DNA of 64,000 bases from Clostridia bacterium (GCA_017551095.1 JAFZMQ010000025.1:20838-84837), one strand, 5' to 3'; counted from the first letter of the stretch, positions 8,030-16,474 are shown. The notes: generated from the sequence alone by a model not told the origin. Made by a program: numbers and translations.

Positions 8030-10222
8030 TTGGATTTAACAGGTCTTAACAATATGCAAAAACAGGCCGTTCAGCAAACTGACGGTCCCGTACTCATTTT
8101 GGCGGGAGCGGGAAGCGGAAAAACTACCGTTTTGGTAAACAGAGTTGCATATATAATAGAAACAAAAAATATACACCCTTATAACATTTTGGCAATCACC
8201 TTTACAAATAAAGCGGCAAACGAGATGAAGGACAGGGTAAATGCCATAATCGGTGAGCTTTCAAAGGACATGTGGATATGCACTTTTCACGCCGCATGTG
8301 TACGGATTTTGAGGTCGCATATCGGCGTTTTGGGATTTTCCCCAAGCTTTGTGATTTATGACAGCAGCGACACAAAAACGGTGATGAAAGACTGTTATAA
8401 AGAGCTTGACATTGACGAAAAGAACTATCCTTTCCGCTTGGTTTCGTCTGTAATTTCCAAGGCAAAGGACGATATGCTTTCGCCAAACGATTTTTATAAA
8501 GAGGCATTAGGCGATTACCGAAAAACGAGAATAGGCGAAATTTACGAGCTTTATCAAAATAAATTAAAGGCAAATAATGCCATTGATTTTGATGATATTC
8601 TGTTTTTTGCGGTGAAAATTTTGGAGGAAAACCCTGAAATTCTGGAAAAATACCAAAACCGTTTTCAGTACATAATGGTGGACGAGTATCAGGATACCAA
8701 CAACTGTCAATATAAGCTAATAAGTATGATTGCAAATAAGCATCAAAACATCTGTGTTGTGGGAGATGATGACCAAAGTATATACAAATTCAGAGGTGCG
8801 AATATTCAGAATATTTTGAATTTTGAACATACCTTTAAAGGCTGTACCGTGATTAAGTTGGAACAGAATTACCGCTCAACATCAATGATTTTAGACGCCG
8901 CAAATGCGGTTATACACAACAATAAAGGCAGAAAAGATAAATCGCTCTGGACGGAAAATGAGCGTGGCGAAAAGATAAAGCTGCATATCGGCTATAACGA
9001 GCGAGACGAAGCACTCTACATAGCAAATGAGATTGAAAAGGCACATAAGCGGGGCGAACAATATGCCGATTTTGCGGTTTTGTACCGGACAAATGCTCAG
9101 TCGCGTATTTTGGAAGAACTTTTTATGCGTAGCGGAATTCCGTATAAGGTTGTCGGCGGACTGAGATTCTACGACCGCAAGGAAATAAAGGATATTATCG
9201 CATATTTACGGCTCATACATAACCCTGACGACAGTTTAAGCTTTGCAAGAATTGTAAATGAGCCGAAACGCTCGATAGGCAGGACAACTATTGAAAAAAT
9301 TGCGTCTTTGTCGTCGGATTTTGCAACAAGCTATTTTGAAATTGCCAAAAATGCCAATTTATATAGCGACCTATCACGCTCGGCGTCGGGGCTTATAGAG
9401 TTTTGCTCAATGATACTTTCGCTTAAAAAGGCGGAAAAAACAATGCACCTTACAGAATTTGCGGAAAAGGTGTTAAACGATACGGGATATATGGCGGCAT
9501 TGACGCTGGAAAATACGGTTGAATCAAAAACAAGAATTGATAACTTAGGAGAATTTTTATCCGCTGTTTCCGAGTATGAAAAATCGGAGGAAACGCCGAC
9601 TCTTGCAGGATTTTTGGAGAACGTTTCGCTTGTTTCCGATATAGACGGCTATGACGAAGATGATGATACCTGCGTTCTTATGACGATTCATTCTGCCAAG
9701 GGACTTGAATTCCCGTATGTATTTATAAGCGGAATGGAGGAGGGGCTTTTCCCGTCGGTGCGGTCCATGGACAATAGCGAGGACTTGGAGGAGGAACGCC
9801 GTCTTTGCTATGTCGCGATAACACGGGCGAAAAAACAGCTTTATGTCACAGCTGCAAAAAGCCGTACCGTTTACGGACAGACGACGCATCAGGTAAATTC
9901 ACGGTTTTTACGGGAAATTCCTGATGAATTCTTGAAAGAGGACGGAGTAACGCCGTTTGACAAATTCTCGGACAGCATACAGATTCCGCAATCGGTAAAA
10001 CGGGCAAAAACCGAAATTTTCGGTAAAATTTCCTCTGCCGGTTCGTTTGATACGCCAAATATTGATTTTTCCGCAGGAGAGCGTGTACGGCATCAAAAAT
10101 TTGGCGACGGCACAATAACCGCCGTTCAGCGATTTGAAAAGGACGCACTTTTGGAGGTAAAGCTTGACAGCGGAGAAACAAAACGGCTTATGGCGTCAAT
10201 GGCGAAACTTGAAAAAATATAA
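8030..10222 (+). CDS. pcrA: ATP-dependent DNA helicase PcrA (UvrD/Rep family)
   Basis: Superfamily 1A 3'-5' helicase acting in repair, plasmid replication and removal of RNA polymerase and RecA from DNA. Motifs in order: Q-motif LNNMQKQAVQQ, Walker A AGAGSGKT, motif Ia ITFTNKAANEMKDR, Walker B VDEYQDTN, motif III GDDDQSIYKFRGA, motif IV QNYRS, motif V TIHSAKGLEF and motif VI VAITRAKK. The C terminus has the PcrA-type FSAGERVRHQKFGDGTI Tudor-like module that contacts RNA polymerase. A TTG start at 8030 (Asp-Leu-Thr-Gly-Leu follows) is preferred, since it has a GGAGGA site; the upstream in-frame extension is Phe/Leu/Lys-rich and unlike PcrA. That gives 730 residues, a normal length. Confidence 0.95.
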   Translation: MDLTGLNNMQKQAVQQTDGPVLILAGAGSGKTTVLVNRVAYIIETKNIHPYNILAITFTNKAANEMKDRVNAIIGELSKDMWICTFHAACVRILRSHIGVLGFSPSFVIYDSSDTKTVMKDCYKELDIDEKNYPFRLVSSVISKAKDDMLSPNDFYKEALGDYRKTRIGEIYELYQNKLKANNAIDFDDILFFAVKILEENPEILEKYQNRFQYIMVDEYQDTNNCQYKLISMIANKHQNICVVGDDDQSIYKFRGANIQNILNFEHTFKGCTVIKLEQNYRSTSMILDAANAVIHNNKGRKDKSLWTENERGEKIKLHIGYNERDEALYIANEIEKAHKRGEQYADFAVLYRTNAQSRILEELFMRSGIPYKVVGGLRFYDRKEIKDIIAYLRLIHNPDDSLSFARIVNEPKRSIGRTTIEKIASLSSDFATSYFEIAKNANLYSDLSRSASGLIEFCSMILSLKKAEKTMHLTEFAEKVLNDTGYMAALTLENTVESKTRIDNLGEFLSAVSEYEKSEETPTLAGFLENVSLVSDIDGYDEDDDTCVLMTIHSAKGLEFPYVFISGMEEGLFPSVRSMDNSEDLEEERRLCYVAITRAKKQLYVTAAKSRTVYGQTTHQVNSRFLREIPDEFLKEDGVTPFDKFSDSIQIPQSVKRAKTEIFGKISSAGSFDTPNIDFSAGERVRHQKFGDGTITAVQRFEKDALLEVKLDSGETKRLMASMAKLEKI

Positions 10223-10230
10223 TAAAACGC

Positions 10231-10259
10231 TTGAAGTTTAAGATAAAGTGTAGTATAAT
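10231..10259 (+). promoter_or_regulatory. Sigma-A promoter of the SRP RNA
   Basis: TTGAAG (10231-10236), 17-nt spacer, TATAAT (10254-10259); predicted start near 10266, at the 5' end of the SRP RNA hairpin. Confidence 0.85.
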
Positions 10260-10265
10260 TGTGAG

Positions 10266-10390
10266 TTGTAGGGCGATGATAACCGAGTCCTGTACGACGA
10301 AGAGCTGTGAACCTTGTCAGATGGGGAACCAAGCAGCAATAAGCAGAGTGCTTTGTGCGATACAGAAAAACTCGGTTTGAGCCTTATTTT
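10266..10390 (+). ncRNA. ffs: Signal recognition particle RNA, short bacterial type
   Basis: RNA core of the SRP that binds Ffh and targets membrane proteins. The apical domain IV is recognisable: GTCAGA, then stem TGG, tetraloop GGAA, stem CCA, then AGCAGCAATAAG, including the symmetric and asymmetric internal-loop bases that contact the Ffh M domain. The long hairpin is closed by AACCGAGT (10281-10288) with ACTCGGTT (10370-10377) and GGC with GCC outside. At about 120 nt it lacks the Alu domain found in the roughly 270-nt SRP RNA of B. subtilis. It is followed by TTATTTTATT, a likely termination tract. Its position just before dnaX-ybaB-recR matches the order in many Bacillota. Exact ends are estimated. 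Confidence 0.9.
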
Positions 10391-10463
10391 ATTAAAGCGG
10401 GAACAATGTAATTATGTTAAAACAGGGCGAAGAATTTACAAATATTTAATGCTAATCTATTCC

Positions 10464-10563
10464 TACTTTTCAGCGTGAAAAGTAGCAAAAGCGCCCAGAG
10501 GGTCAGATTCCCTCCCAAACCCTCCGCAAACTGTTTAAGGGGATACTCCCCTTAAAAATCCCC
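10464..10563 (+). repeat. 100-bp three-hairpin intergenic repeat, copy A
   Basis: About 92% identical to the reverse complement of 16557-16656. It starts with the perfect inverted repeat TACTTTTCA-GCG-TGAAAAGTA, has a central stem of which only GAGGG / CCCTC survives in this copy, and ends with TTTAAGGGGA-TAC-TCCCCTTAAA and AAATCCCC. It lies in the gap between the SRP RNA and dnaX. No coding potential was recognised. The rest of the 10391-10633 gap is unremarkable A/T-rich sequence. Confidence 0.9.
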
Positions 10564-10633
10564 TGGGTAAATGGATATAAATTGTATGGTTGTTTAGAAT
10601 TGATAATGTACGAGAGAAGAAAGGAAGATGTGT

Positions 10634-12367
10634 ATGGCATATCAGGCAATATACCGAAAATGGCGTCCCGCTGTTTTTGAAGATGTTGTAGGGCAAAGGC
10701 ATATAACAAAAACACTTCAAAATCAGATTGAAACGGGCAAGGTTTCTCATGCATATCTTTTCTGCGGTACAAGGGGAACAGGAAAAACTACCGTTGCTAA
10801 AATTCTGGCAAAGGCAATAAACTGCGAAAATCCGAAAAACGGTTCGCCTTGTAACGAATGTGCCGTATGCCGAGGCATAGCAGACGGCAGTATAATGGAC
10901 GTTTTTGAAATAGACGCGGCATCAAATAACGGCGTTGACAATATCCGTGAAATCATTGAGGACGCACGGTATGTGGCAACTGAGGCAAAATACAGAGTTT
11001 ACATAATCGACGAGGTGCATATGCTGTCGCAGGGTGCATTTAATGCACTTTTAAAAACTCTTGAAGAGCCGCCCGAGCATACAGTTTTTATTTTGGCAAC
11101 AACCGAGGCACATAAAGTTCCGCAAACGATTTTGTCAAGATGTCAGCGGTTTGATTTTAAGCGTATCAAGGCGGAGGATATTATCCGCCGTATGCGTGAA
11201 ATTGCTATGGGTGAGGGACTTTCCGTAACAGATGACGCATTTAGACTTTTGGCACAACTTGCCGACGGCTCTATGCGTGACGGACTCACTATTTTGGAGC
11301 GGTGCGTTTCCGAAACAGGCGGAAATCTTACATACGAGGCGGTTTCTTCGGCTCTCGGAATAGCGGGGAATATGCCGATTTTTGCCATGGCGGATGCGGT
11401 TAATGAACAAAACTCTGCCGAGATTTTTTCAATAATTGAACGGCTGATGTCAGACGGCAGAGATTTAAATAATTTTATAGATAACCTTATCGGGCATTAC
11501 AGGAATTTGCTTATATGCAAAGTTACCGATAACCCTGAAAATATGCTTGACCGTGAGGGAGAAGAAATCATAAAGCTTAAAGCACAGGCGGAGCGTACGG
11601 CATTTGAAAAAATTTCAAACGCGATAACCGTTTTGTCATCTGCAAAAAATGAGGCAAAGTGGGTAAAAGAACCACGCATAATTTACGAACTTGCGTTAAT
11701 TAAGCTGACAAGACCTGAATTTGACACATCATATGACGCACTTTCCGACAGGGTAGCGGTGCTTGAAAAAAAGGTTGCAGAGGGCATAAAAATCGAGGTT
11801 AAAAAAGAAGAAAAAGAGCCGGAAAAAAAGCCGCTCAAAAAACCGAGTAAGCCGTCGGCACAGCTTTTCGTGCCGATAGATGTAAATAAAATTACGCCTG
11901 AAACGCCTTGCGTTATGGCGGCACGGAGCTGGGACAAAATATCAAGACAAACCGTGCGTAAATATCCGTATGTAACGGGTATTGAGGGCAGGAGAGTTAC
12001 GATTGACGGCGAGGGAATAATACTCATATTTGATAAAAAAGAAGCTATGTCAAAAGACCTGGTAAATAATCGCAGAGCGGAGATTGAGGATGTCACCGAG
12101 CAGGTTATAGGCACACATATAACGGTAAAGACGGCATTTTTTGATGATATAGAGGATAATATTATTGATTTTTGGAAAATTACCGATAAGACGGACAAAA
12201 ATGAAAGCAGTATAGAAAATTTGGGCGAAAAATTCCCTGAGCTTGTCGAGGATATCGACAGTTCGGAGTTTGTCGGATACGAGCCCCAAAATGATAGTTT
12301 CCAGCAGAGTGAAATAGATGATGACGAAGAAGAATTTTTAGAAGAAAATGAAAGCGAAGGAGAATAA
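10634..12367 (+). CDS. dnaX: DNA polymerase III subunits gamma/tau
   Basis: Clamp-loader ATPase that opens the beta sliding clamp and organises the replisome. AAA+ features: MAYQAIYRKWRP start, Walker A GTRGTGKT, the zinc module C-x8-C-x2-C-x2-C (CENPKNGSPCNECAVC), Walker B with IIDEVHMLSQGAFN, LLKTLEEPP and sensor/arginine finger SRCQRFDFKR. After about residue 370 the protein becomes Lys/Glu-rich, then has a C-terminal tau-like domain with an acidic tail. ATG 10634 is preferred over the ATG 6 nt upstream, since AAGGAAG is too close to the latter. Followed by ybaB after 2 nt, a conserved dnaX-ybaB-recR operon. Confidence 0.95.
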   Translation: MAYQAIYRKWRPAVFEDVVGQRHITKTLQNQIETGKVSHAYLFCGTRGTGKTTVAKILAKAINCENPKNGSPCNECAVCRGIADGSIMDVFEIDAASNNGVDNIREIIEDARYVATEAKYRVYIIDEVHMLSQGAFNALLKTLEEPPEHTVFILATTEAHKVPQTILSRCQRFDFKRIKAEDIIRRMREIAMGEGLSVTDDAFRLLAQLADGSMRDGLTILERCVSETGGNLTYEAVSSALGIAGNMPIFAMADAVNEQNSAEIFSIIERLMSDGRDLNNFIDNLIGHYRNLLICKVTDNPENMLDREGEEIIKLKAQAERTAFEKISNAITVLSSAKNEAKWVKEPRIIYELALIKLTRPEFDTSYDALSDRVAVLEKKVAEGIKIEVKKEEKEPEKKPLKKPSKPSAQLFVPIDVNKITPETPCVMAARSWDKISRQTVRKYPYVTGIEGRRVTIDGEGIILIFDKKEAMSKDLVNNRRAEIEDVTEQVIGTHITVKTAFFDDIEDNIIDFWKITDKTDKNESSIENLGEKFPELVEDIDSSEFVGYEPQNDSFQQSEIDDDEEEFLEENESEGE

Positions 12368-12369
12368 AA

Positions 12370-12723
12370 ATGGGAAAGTATAAGGGATTTGGCGGAAGCG
12401 GAATGAATCAGAACAAAAAGGTGCCAAATGTGGTAAAACAGGCACAGATGATGCAGGAAAAAATGGAGCAGATTCAGTCTGATGTTGAAAAACAGGAGGT
12501 TGAGGCGACAGCAGGAGGCGGTGCCGTTACCGTAAAGATGAACGGCAAAAAGGAAATAATTAAAGTCACGATAAAGCCTGAGGCAGTTGACCCCGAAGAT
12601 GTTGAAACTCTGGAAGATTTGGTAACCGTTGCGGTAAATGACGCCATAAAAAAGGCGGAGGCACTTATGGAAAGTGCTATGGGAGAGTTGACGGGCGGAA
12701 TAAATCTTCCCGGAATGTTTTGA
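12370..12723 (+). CDS. ybaB: YbaB/EbfC family nucleoid-associated protein
   Basis: Small DNA-binding dimer of 117 residues found between dnaX and recR in most bacteria; its role in nucleoid organisation or repair is not settled. The typical pattern is present: MMQEKMEQIQSDVEKQEVEA, then AGGGAVTVKMNGKKEI, PEDVETLEDLVTVAVNDA and the glycine-rich C terminus GGINLPGMF. The first ~20 residues are a Gly/Lys-rich extension before the conserved helix. ATG 12370 lies 2 nt after the dnaX stop, with a GAAGGAGA site inside the end of dnaX, so translation is probably coupled. Confidence 0.95.
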   Translation: MGKYKGFGGSGMNQNKKVPNVVKQAQMMQEKMEQIQSDVEKQEVEATAGGGAVTVKMNGKKEIIKVTIKPEAVDPEDVETLEDLVTVAVNDAIKKAEALMESAMGELTGGINLPGMF

Positions 12724-12735
12724 TAAGAGGTAGCT

Positions 12736-13335
12736 ATGTATTCACCGACTATTGAAAGCTTAATCGAGCAGTTTGCACAGCTCCCCGGCGTCGGCAGAAA
12801 AAGTGCGGAGCGTATGGCGTTTTATGTGCTTGATGTTATGAGCGACGAGGATGCAAAAAAGATGTCGCAGATTATTGCAGATGCAAAAAGCTCAATAAAA
12901 TTCTGTGAAGTCTGCCAGAATTTGACGGATAATTCGCCCTGCCATATATGCAGTTCGCAAAAGCGTGACAGGAGCGTTATTTGTGTTGTGGAAACGCCCA
13001 AGGATGTGTCGGCAATCGAAAAAACGGGGCAGTATAACGGACTTTATCATGTTTTACACGGTGCAATTTCCCCGATTGACAATATTTCGCCTGACGATAT
13101 ACGGATAAAGGAGCTTTTGCTAAGGCTCACAAACGGCGAAACGGAAGAGGTCATTATGGCGACAAACCCGACGGTAAACGGCACGGCGACAGCGGTTTAT
13201 ATACAAAAGCTGTTAAAACCGTTTAATATAAAGGTTACAAGAATTGCTCACGGAATACCCATGGGAGCGGATATTGAATATGCAGACGAAGTAACCCTTT
13301 CAAAAGCCTTAGAGGCAAGAACGGAAATGAATTAA
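12736..13335 (+). CDS. recR: Recombination protein RecR
   Basis: RecR forms a clamp-like ring that works with RecO (encoded at the left edge of this window) in RecA loading. The 199-residue protein has the helix-hairpin-helix start [14 protein letters not shown], a four-cysteine zinc finger [16 protein letters not shown], the Toprim motif [12 protein letters not shown] and the conserved ending [19 protein letters not shown] followed by AL(E/A)AR. ATG 12736 has an AAGAGGTAG site and follows ybaB by 12 nt. Last gene of the dnaX operon; no obvious terminator follows, but a new promoter lies 18 nt downstream. Confidence 0.97.
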   Translation: MYSPTIESLIEQFAQLPGVGRKSAERMAFYVLDVMSDEDAKKMSQIIADAKSSIKFCEVCQNLTDNSPCHICSSQKRDRSVICVVETPKDVSAIEKTGQYNGLYHVLHGAISPIDNISPDDIRIKELLLRLTNGETEEVIMATNPTVNGTATAVYIQKLLKPFNIKVTRIAHGIPMGADIEYADEVTLSKALEARTEMN

Positions 13336-13352
13336 AAAAATTAAAAAAACTC

Positions 13353-13381
13353 TTGCAAAATGAAAAAAGTTGTGATATACT
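13353..13381 (+). promoter_or_regulatory. Sigma-A promoter of rpmE-rpsO
   Basis: TTGCAA (13353-13358), 17-nt spacer, TATACT (13376-13381); predicted start near 13388, about 45 nt upstream of the L31 start. Confidence 0.8.
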
Positions 13382-13432
13382 GCTATTCGGTGCAATTTGC
13401 ACAGTTTAAAAAAAGGGAAAGGAGGCAAAATA

Positions 13433-13633
13433 ATGCGTGAGGGAATTCATCCTGAATATAAGCAGACTACAATAAGATGTGCTTGTGGTGAAGTGATTGA
13501 AGTCGGCTCTACAAAGGAGAATATTCAGGTCGAAATTTGTTCTAAATGCCACCCGTTTTATACAGGTAAACAAAAACTTGTAGATACAGGCGGACGAGTT
13601 GATAAGTTCAATAAGAAGTTTGGACGCAAGTAA
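13433..13633 (+). CDS. rpmE: 50S ribosomal protein L31 (zinc-binding, C+ type)
   Basis: Ribosomal protein of 66 residues at the central protuberance bridging the subunits. The zinc-binding cysteines are retained ([12 protein letters not shown] and [12 protein letters not shown]), so this is the C+ paralogue, which in other bacteria is replaced by a zinc-free copy during zinc limitation. The chosen ATG at 13433 gives the canonical [12 protein letters not shown] start and follows a GAAAGGAGG site; a codon 36 nt upstream in frame lies between promoter and SD and is rejected. Cotranscribed with rpsO, probably. Confidence 0.96.
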   Translation: MREGIHPEYKQTTIRCACGEVIEVGSTKENIQVEICSKCHPFYTGKQKLVDTGGRVDKFNKKFGRK

Positions 13634-13654
13634 AATTAAGTAAATTACGAAAAA

Positions 13655-13700
13655 CCCATACTTGGTTAGCCGAGTCACCAACGGTTTCTCAGTATCGGGG
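13655..13700 (+). promoter_or_regulatory. Candidate S15 autoregulatory leader of rpsO
   Basis: The rpmE-rpsO gap folds into a branched structure: CCC-ATACT (13655-13662) pairs with AGTAT-C-GGG (13691-13699), enclosing TGGT / ACCA (13663-13666 with 13677-13680) and an ACGG-containing arm. Structured rpsO leaders bound by S15 are known in several bacterial groups. The fold here was drawn by hand and the S15-binding motif was not proven. Confidence 0.45.
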
Positions 13701-13727
13701 GATAGTTAAATTATAGGAGGTGAAACC

Positions 13728-13994
13728 ATGACAAAAGAGCGTAAACAGGAGATTATCGCAAGTTTTGCTACTCATGAGGGTGATACAGGTTCTCCCGAAG
13801 TACAGATTGCACTTTTGACAGAAAGAATCAATCACTTAAATGATGAGCATTTGAATTTTCATAAGAAGGATAATCATTCAAGACGTGGTCTTTTAATGAT
13901 GGTTGGTAAGAGAAGAAATCTTATGAACTACTTAAAAGAACAGGATATCGAAAGATATCGTGCATTGGTTGCTAAGCTTGGTCTTAGAAAATAA
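13728..13994 (+). CDS. rpsO: 30S ribosomal protein S15
   Basis: Primary 16S rRNA-binding protein of 88 residues. The S15 signature is complete: [20 protein letters not shown], then [19 protein letters not shown], and [24 protein letters not shown] at the end. ATG 13728 is preceded by TAGGAGGTG. It stands just ahead of pnp, the order known from E. coli and many other bacteria. Two hairpins separate it from pnp: one at 14008-14033 with no U-tract, and a much longer one at 14047-14122. Confidence 0.97.
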   Translation: MTKERKQEIIASFATHEGDTGSPEVQIALLTERINHLNDEHLNFHKKDNHSRRGLLMMVGKRRNLMNYLKEQDIERYRALVAKLGLRK

Positions 13995-14007
13995 ATATAG
14001 TATCTTT

Positions 14008-14033
14008 ATGGGCAAACAGAATTGTTTGCCCAT
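14008..14033 (+). terminator. Hairpin after rpsO without U-tract
   Basis: Perfect 11-bp stem ATGGGCAAACA / TGTTTGCCCAT with a GAAT loop. It is followed by ACTGCATAT, not a run of T, so it is more likely an mRNA 3'-end stabiliser, a processing signal or a partial terminator than an efficient one. Confidence 0.5.
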
Positions 14034-14046
14034 ACTGCATATATTA

Positions 14047-14122
14047 GGAGATATGATATTTAGCACATAAATAGAGCGTACAAGGCGTTGTGGGCTGTAT
14101 TTATCTGCTAATATGTATCTCC
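14047..14122 (+). promoter_or_regulatory. Long imperfect hairpin in the pnp leader
   Basis: GGAGATA (14047-14053) pairs with TATCTCC (14116-14122, with a GU pair beside it), and the stem continues with ATATT, AGCA and ATAAATA pairing TATTTAT, TGCT and AATAT, interrupted only by single-base bulges and one C-C mismatch. The inner part continues as AGC / GCT and ACAA / TTGT around a GGCG loop. In all about 25 outer pairs plus 7 inner ones. It ends 12 nt before the pnp SD. A double-stranded leader in this position is the hallmark of RNase III/PNPase autoregulation in E. coli. Confidence 0.65.
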
Positions 14123-14147
14123 AAAAATAAAGAAAAGGAGAAAAATT

Positions 14148-16454
14148 ATGTTTAGAAAAGAAACAACATTGGCAGGCAGACCGCTTGTTATCGAAACGGG
14201 TAAAATGTGCTGTTTAGCTAACGGTCATTGTCTTGTAAGATACGGCGATACCGTAGTTATGGTAAATGTTACCGCATCAAGAACACCGAGAGAAGGGGTG
14301 GACTTTTTCCCGCTTTCCGTTGACTATGAAGAAAAGCTCTATTCGGTAGGTAAAATCCCGGGTGGATATATTAAGCGTGAATCAAAACCGTCGGAAAAGG
14401 CGATTTTAACATCACGCTGTATTGATAGACCTATCCGTCCGCTTTTCCCGTCAGACCTCCGAAACGACTGCACCGTTGTTGCAACTGTTTTGTCGGTTGA
14501 CCAGGATAATCCGCCCGAAGTTGCAGCTATGATTGGAACGTCTGTTGCACTTTCAATATCCGATATTCCGTGGAACGGACCGATTGGTGCGGTTTGGCTC
14601 GGATTGGTTGACGGCGAATATGTTATAAATCCGACTGTGGAGCAAAGAGAAAAGTCACAAATGCATGTAACAATCGCAGGAACAAAGGAAAAGGTTGTTA
14701 TGATTGAAGCGGGTGCAAACGAGATTGACGAGCAGGTTATGCTTGACGGTATCAAGTTTGCACATCAGGAAATTATCAAAATTTGCGAATTTGTGCAGGA
14801 AATCAAGGACGAAATCGGCAAACCGAAATTCGAGTATGTACCGCACGAAATAGATAAAGACCTTTGGAACGCCGTAAAAGAGCTGGAATATGAAAATATC
14901 AAACACGCCCTTGATACCGACGACAAAAATGTCCGTGACGAGAGAATGGGCGTAATTGAGGACGAAATAAACGAAAAACTTTCCGAGCAGTTCCCGAATC
15001 TTTCCGAAATTTTAGGCGAACTTCTTTACAAGATGCAAAAGGAAATTGTAAGAGCTTGGCTTGTTGAGGGTAAGCGTGTTGACGGCAGAGGTCTGGACGA
15101 AATCCGTCCACTTGCCGCTGAGGTTGATATACTCCCGAGAACTCACGGTTCAGGTCTTTTCACAAGAGGACAGACTCAGGTTATGACGATTGCAACACTC
15201 GCACCTCTTGCAGAAATGCAGAGGCTTGACGGTATCGACACCGAGGAGTCAAAAAGATATATGCATCACTATAACTTCCCGTCATACTCTGTCGGTGAAA
15301 CAAAGCCGTCAAGAGGTCCGGGACGCCGTGAGATAGGTCACGGAGCATTGGCGGAGCGTTCACTCGTTCCGGTACTTCCGTCCGAGGAAGAATTCCCGTA
15401 CGCAATAAGAACGGTATCGGAAGTGCTTTCATCAAACGGCTCAACGTCGCAAGGCTCTGTTTGCGGCTCAACACTTGCACTTATGGCGGCAGGTGTGCCG
15501 ATTAAAGCACCTGTTGCAGGTATTTCCTGCGGTCTTATCACAACCGAAAACGGATTTACAACTATGGTCGATATTCAGGGCTTGGAAGATTTCTACGGCG
15601 AAATGGACTTTAAGGTAGCAGGAACGAAAAAGGGTATAACCTCTATCCAGGTTGATATTAAAAATGACGGACTTCCTTATGATGTTATCTGGGAAGCATT
15701 CCAGAAGACGAAAAAGGCAAGAAATTATATAATTGACGAAATTCTCTTGAAGGCAATTCCCGAAGTGCGTGACCATCTGTCACCTTATGCACCTAAGGTT
15801 ACAACAATGCATATTGATGTCGATAAAATCCGTGATGTCATAGGTCAGGGCGGTAAGGTTATTCAAAAGATTGTTGCCGATACGGGTGCTAAGATTGATA
15901 TTGAAGAGGACGGAACAATTTATATTTTCGCCGTTGACCAAGAATCCGGTGAAGCGGCACAAAAGGCGATTGAGCTTATCGTAAAAGAGCCTGAGGTCGG
16001 CGAAATTTATGACGGCACAGTTAAGACAATAACCGATTTCGGTGCTTTTGTTGAGATACTTCCGGGTAAAGACGGACTTTGCCATGTTTCCAAGCTCGAC
16101 TATAAGCGAATTGAAAATGTCGAGGACTATGTAAAAGTAGGCGATAAACTGCTTGTTAAGGTTATGGAAATAGACGAAAAGACGGGCAAGATAAGTCTTT
16201 CTCATAAGGACACAATGCCAAAGCCTGAGGGATATGAAGAAAGACCGCCGCGTCGTGAGGGCGGAAACGCACCGAGAAATACTGCAAGACGGGACGGCGG
16301 AAACAGACCTCCGCAGAATAGAAATAACGCACCAAGACCTAAGCCACAGGCAAAACCTGTTGAGGAAGTAAAAAAGCCTGAGCCTAAAAAGGAAGAACCG
16401 AAAGCACAACCAAAAGAGGAAAAAGGCGGCTTTTTCAGCAAGATTTTTAAGTAA
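14148..16454 (+). CDS. pnp: Polyribonucleotide nucleotidyltransferase (PNPase)
   Basis: Phosphorolytic 3'-5' exoribonuclease of mRNA turnover and sRNA metabolism. Domains in order: first RNase PH-like domain (residues ~10-140, with RPIRPLFP), alpha-helical linker, second catalytic RNase PH domain (~320-540, with FTRGQTQVMTIATL and FPSYSVGETKPSRGPGRREIGHG present in parts), KH domain (IRDVIGQGGKVIQKIV) and S1 domain (GTVKTITDFGAFVEILPG). After the S1 domain comes a tail of about 70 residues rich in Arg, Pro, Asn, Lys and Glu, ending FFSKIFK; most PNPases stop near residue 700, so this tail is longer than usual. ATG 14148 has an AAAGGAG site. Confidence 0.97.
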   Translation: MFRKETTLAGRPLVIETGKMCCLANGHCLVRYGDTVVMVNVTASRTPREGVDFFPLSVDYEEKLYSVGKIPGGYIKRESKPSEKAILTSRCIDRPIRPLFPSDLRNDCTVVATVLSVDQDNPPEVAAMIGTSVALSISDIPWNGPIGAVWLGLVDGEYVINPTVEQREKSQMHVTIAGTKEKVVMIEAGANEIDEQVMLDGIKFAHQEIIKICEFVQEIKDEIGKPKFEYVPHEIDKDLWNAVKELEYENIKHALDTDDKNVRDERMGVIEDEINEKLSEQFPNLSEILGELLYKMQKEIVRAWLVEGKRVDGRGLDEIRPLAAEVDILPRTHGSGLFTRGQTQVMTIATLAPLAEMQRLDGIDTEESKRYMHHYNFPSYSVGETKPSRGPGRREIGHGALAERSLVPVLPSEEEFPYAIRTVSEVLSSNGSTSQGSVCGSTLALMAAGVPIKAPVAGISCGLITTENGFTTMVDIQGLEDFYGEMDFKVAGTKKGITSIQVDIKNDGLPYDVIWEAFQKTKKARNYIIDEILLKAIPEVRDHLSPYAPKVTTMHIDVDKIRDVIGQGGKVIQKIVADTGAKIDIEEDGTIYIFAVDQESGEAAQKAIELIVKEPEVGEIYDGTVKTITDFGAFVEILPGKDGLCHVSKLDYKRIENVEDYVKVGDKLLVKVMEIDEKTGKISLSHKDTMPKPEGYEERPPRREGGNAPRNTARRDGGNRPPQNRNNAPRPKPQAKPVEEVKKPEPKKEEPKAQPKEEKGGFFSKIFK

Positions 16455-16474
16455 AATAGGTTGTTGGAATATAA

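Noticed and set aside
8202..8735. A 177-codon frame antisense to pcrA
   Set aside because: The opposite strand encodes conserved helicase motifs throughout; the antisense product has no domain-like pattern or ribosome binding site.
10260..10400. tmRNA, 6S RNA or tRNA
   Set aside because: The GTCAGA / GGAA / AGCAGC core and long hairpin identify SRP RNA; no tRNA-like acceptor or anticodon arm is present.
14008..14033. Efficient terminator between rpsO and pnp
   Set aside because: The 11-bp stem is strong but is followed by ACTGCATAT instead of a U-tract, so full termination is unlikely.
14899..15541. Long antisense reading frames opposite pnp
   Set aside because: They have no SD sites, no recognisable protein pattern and follow from the codon bias of the strongly coding plus strand.
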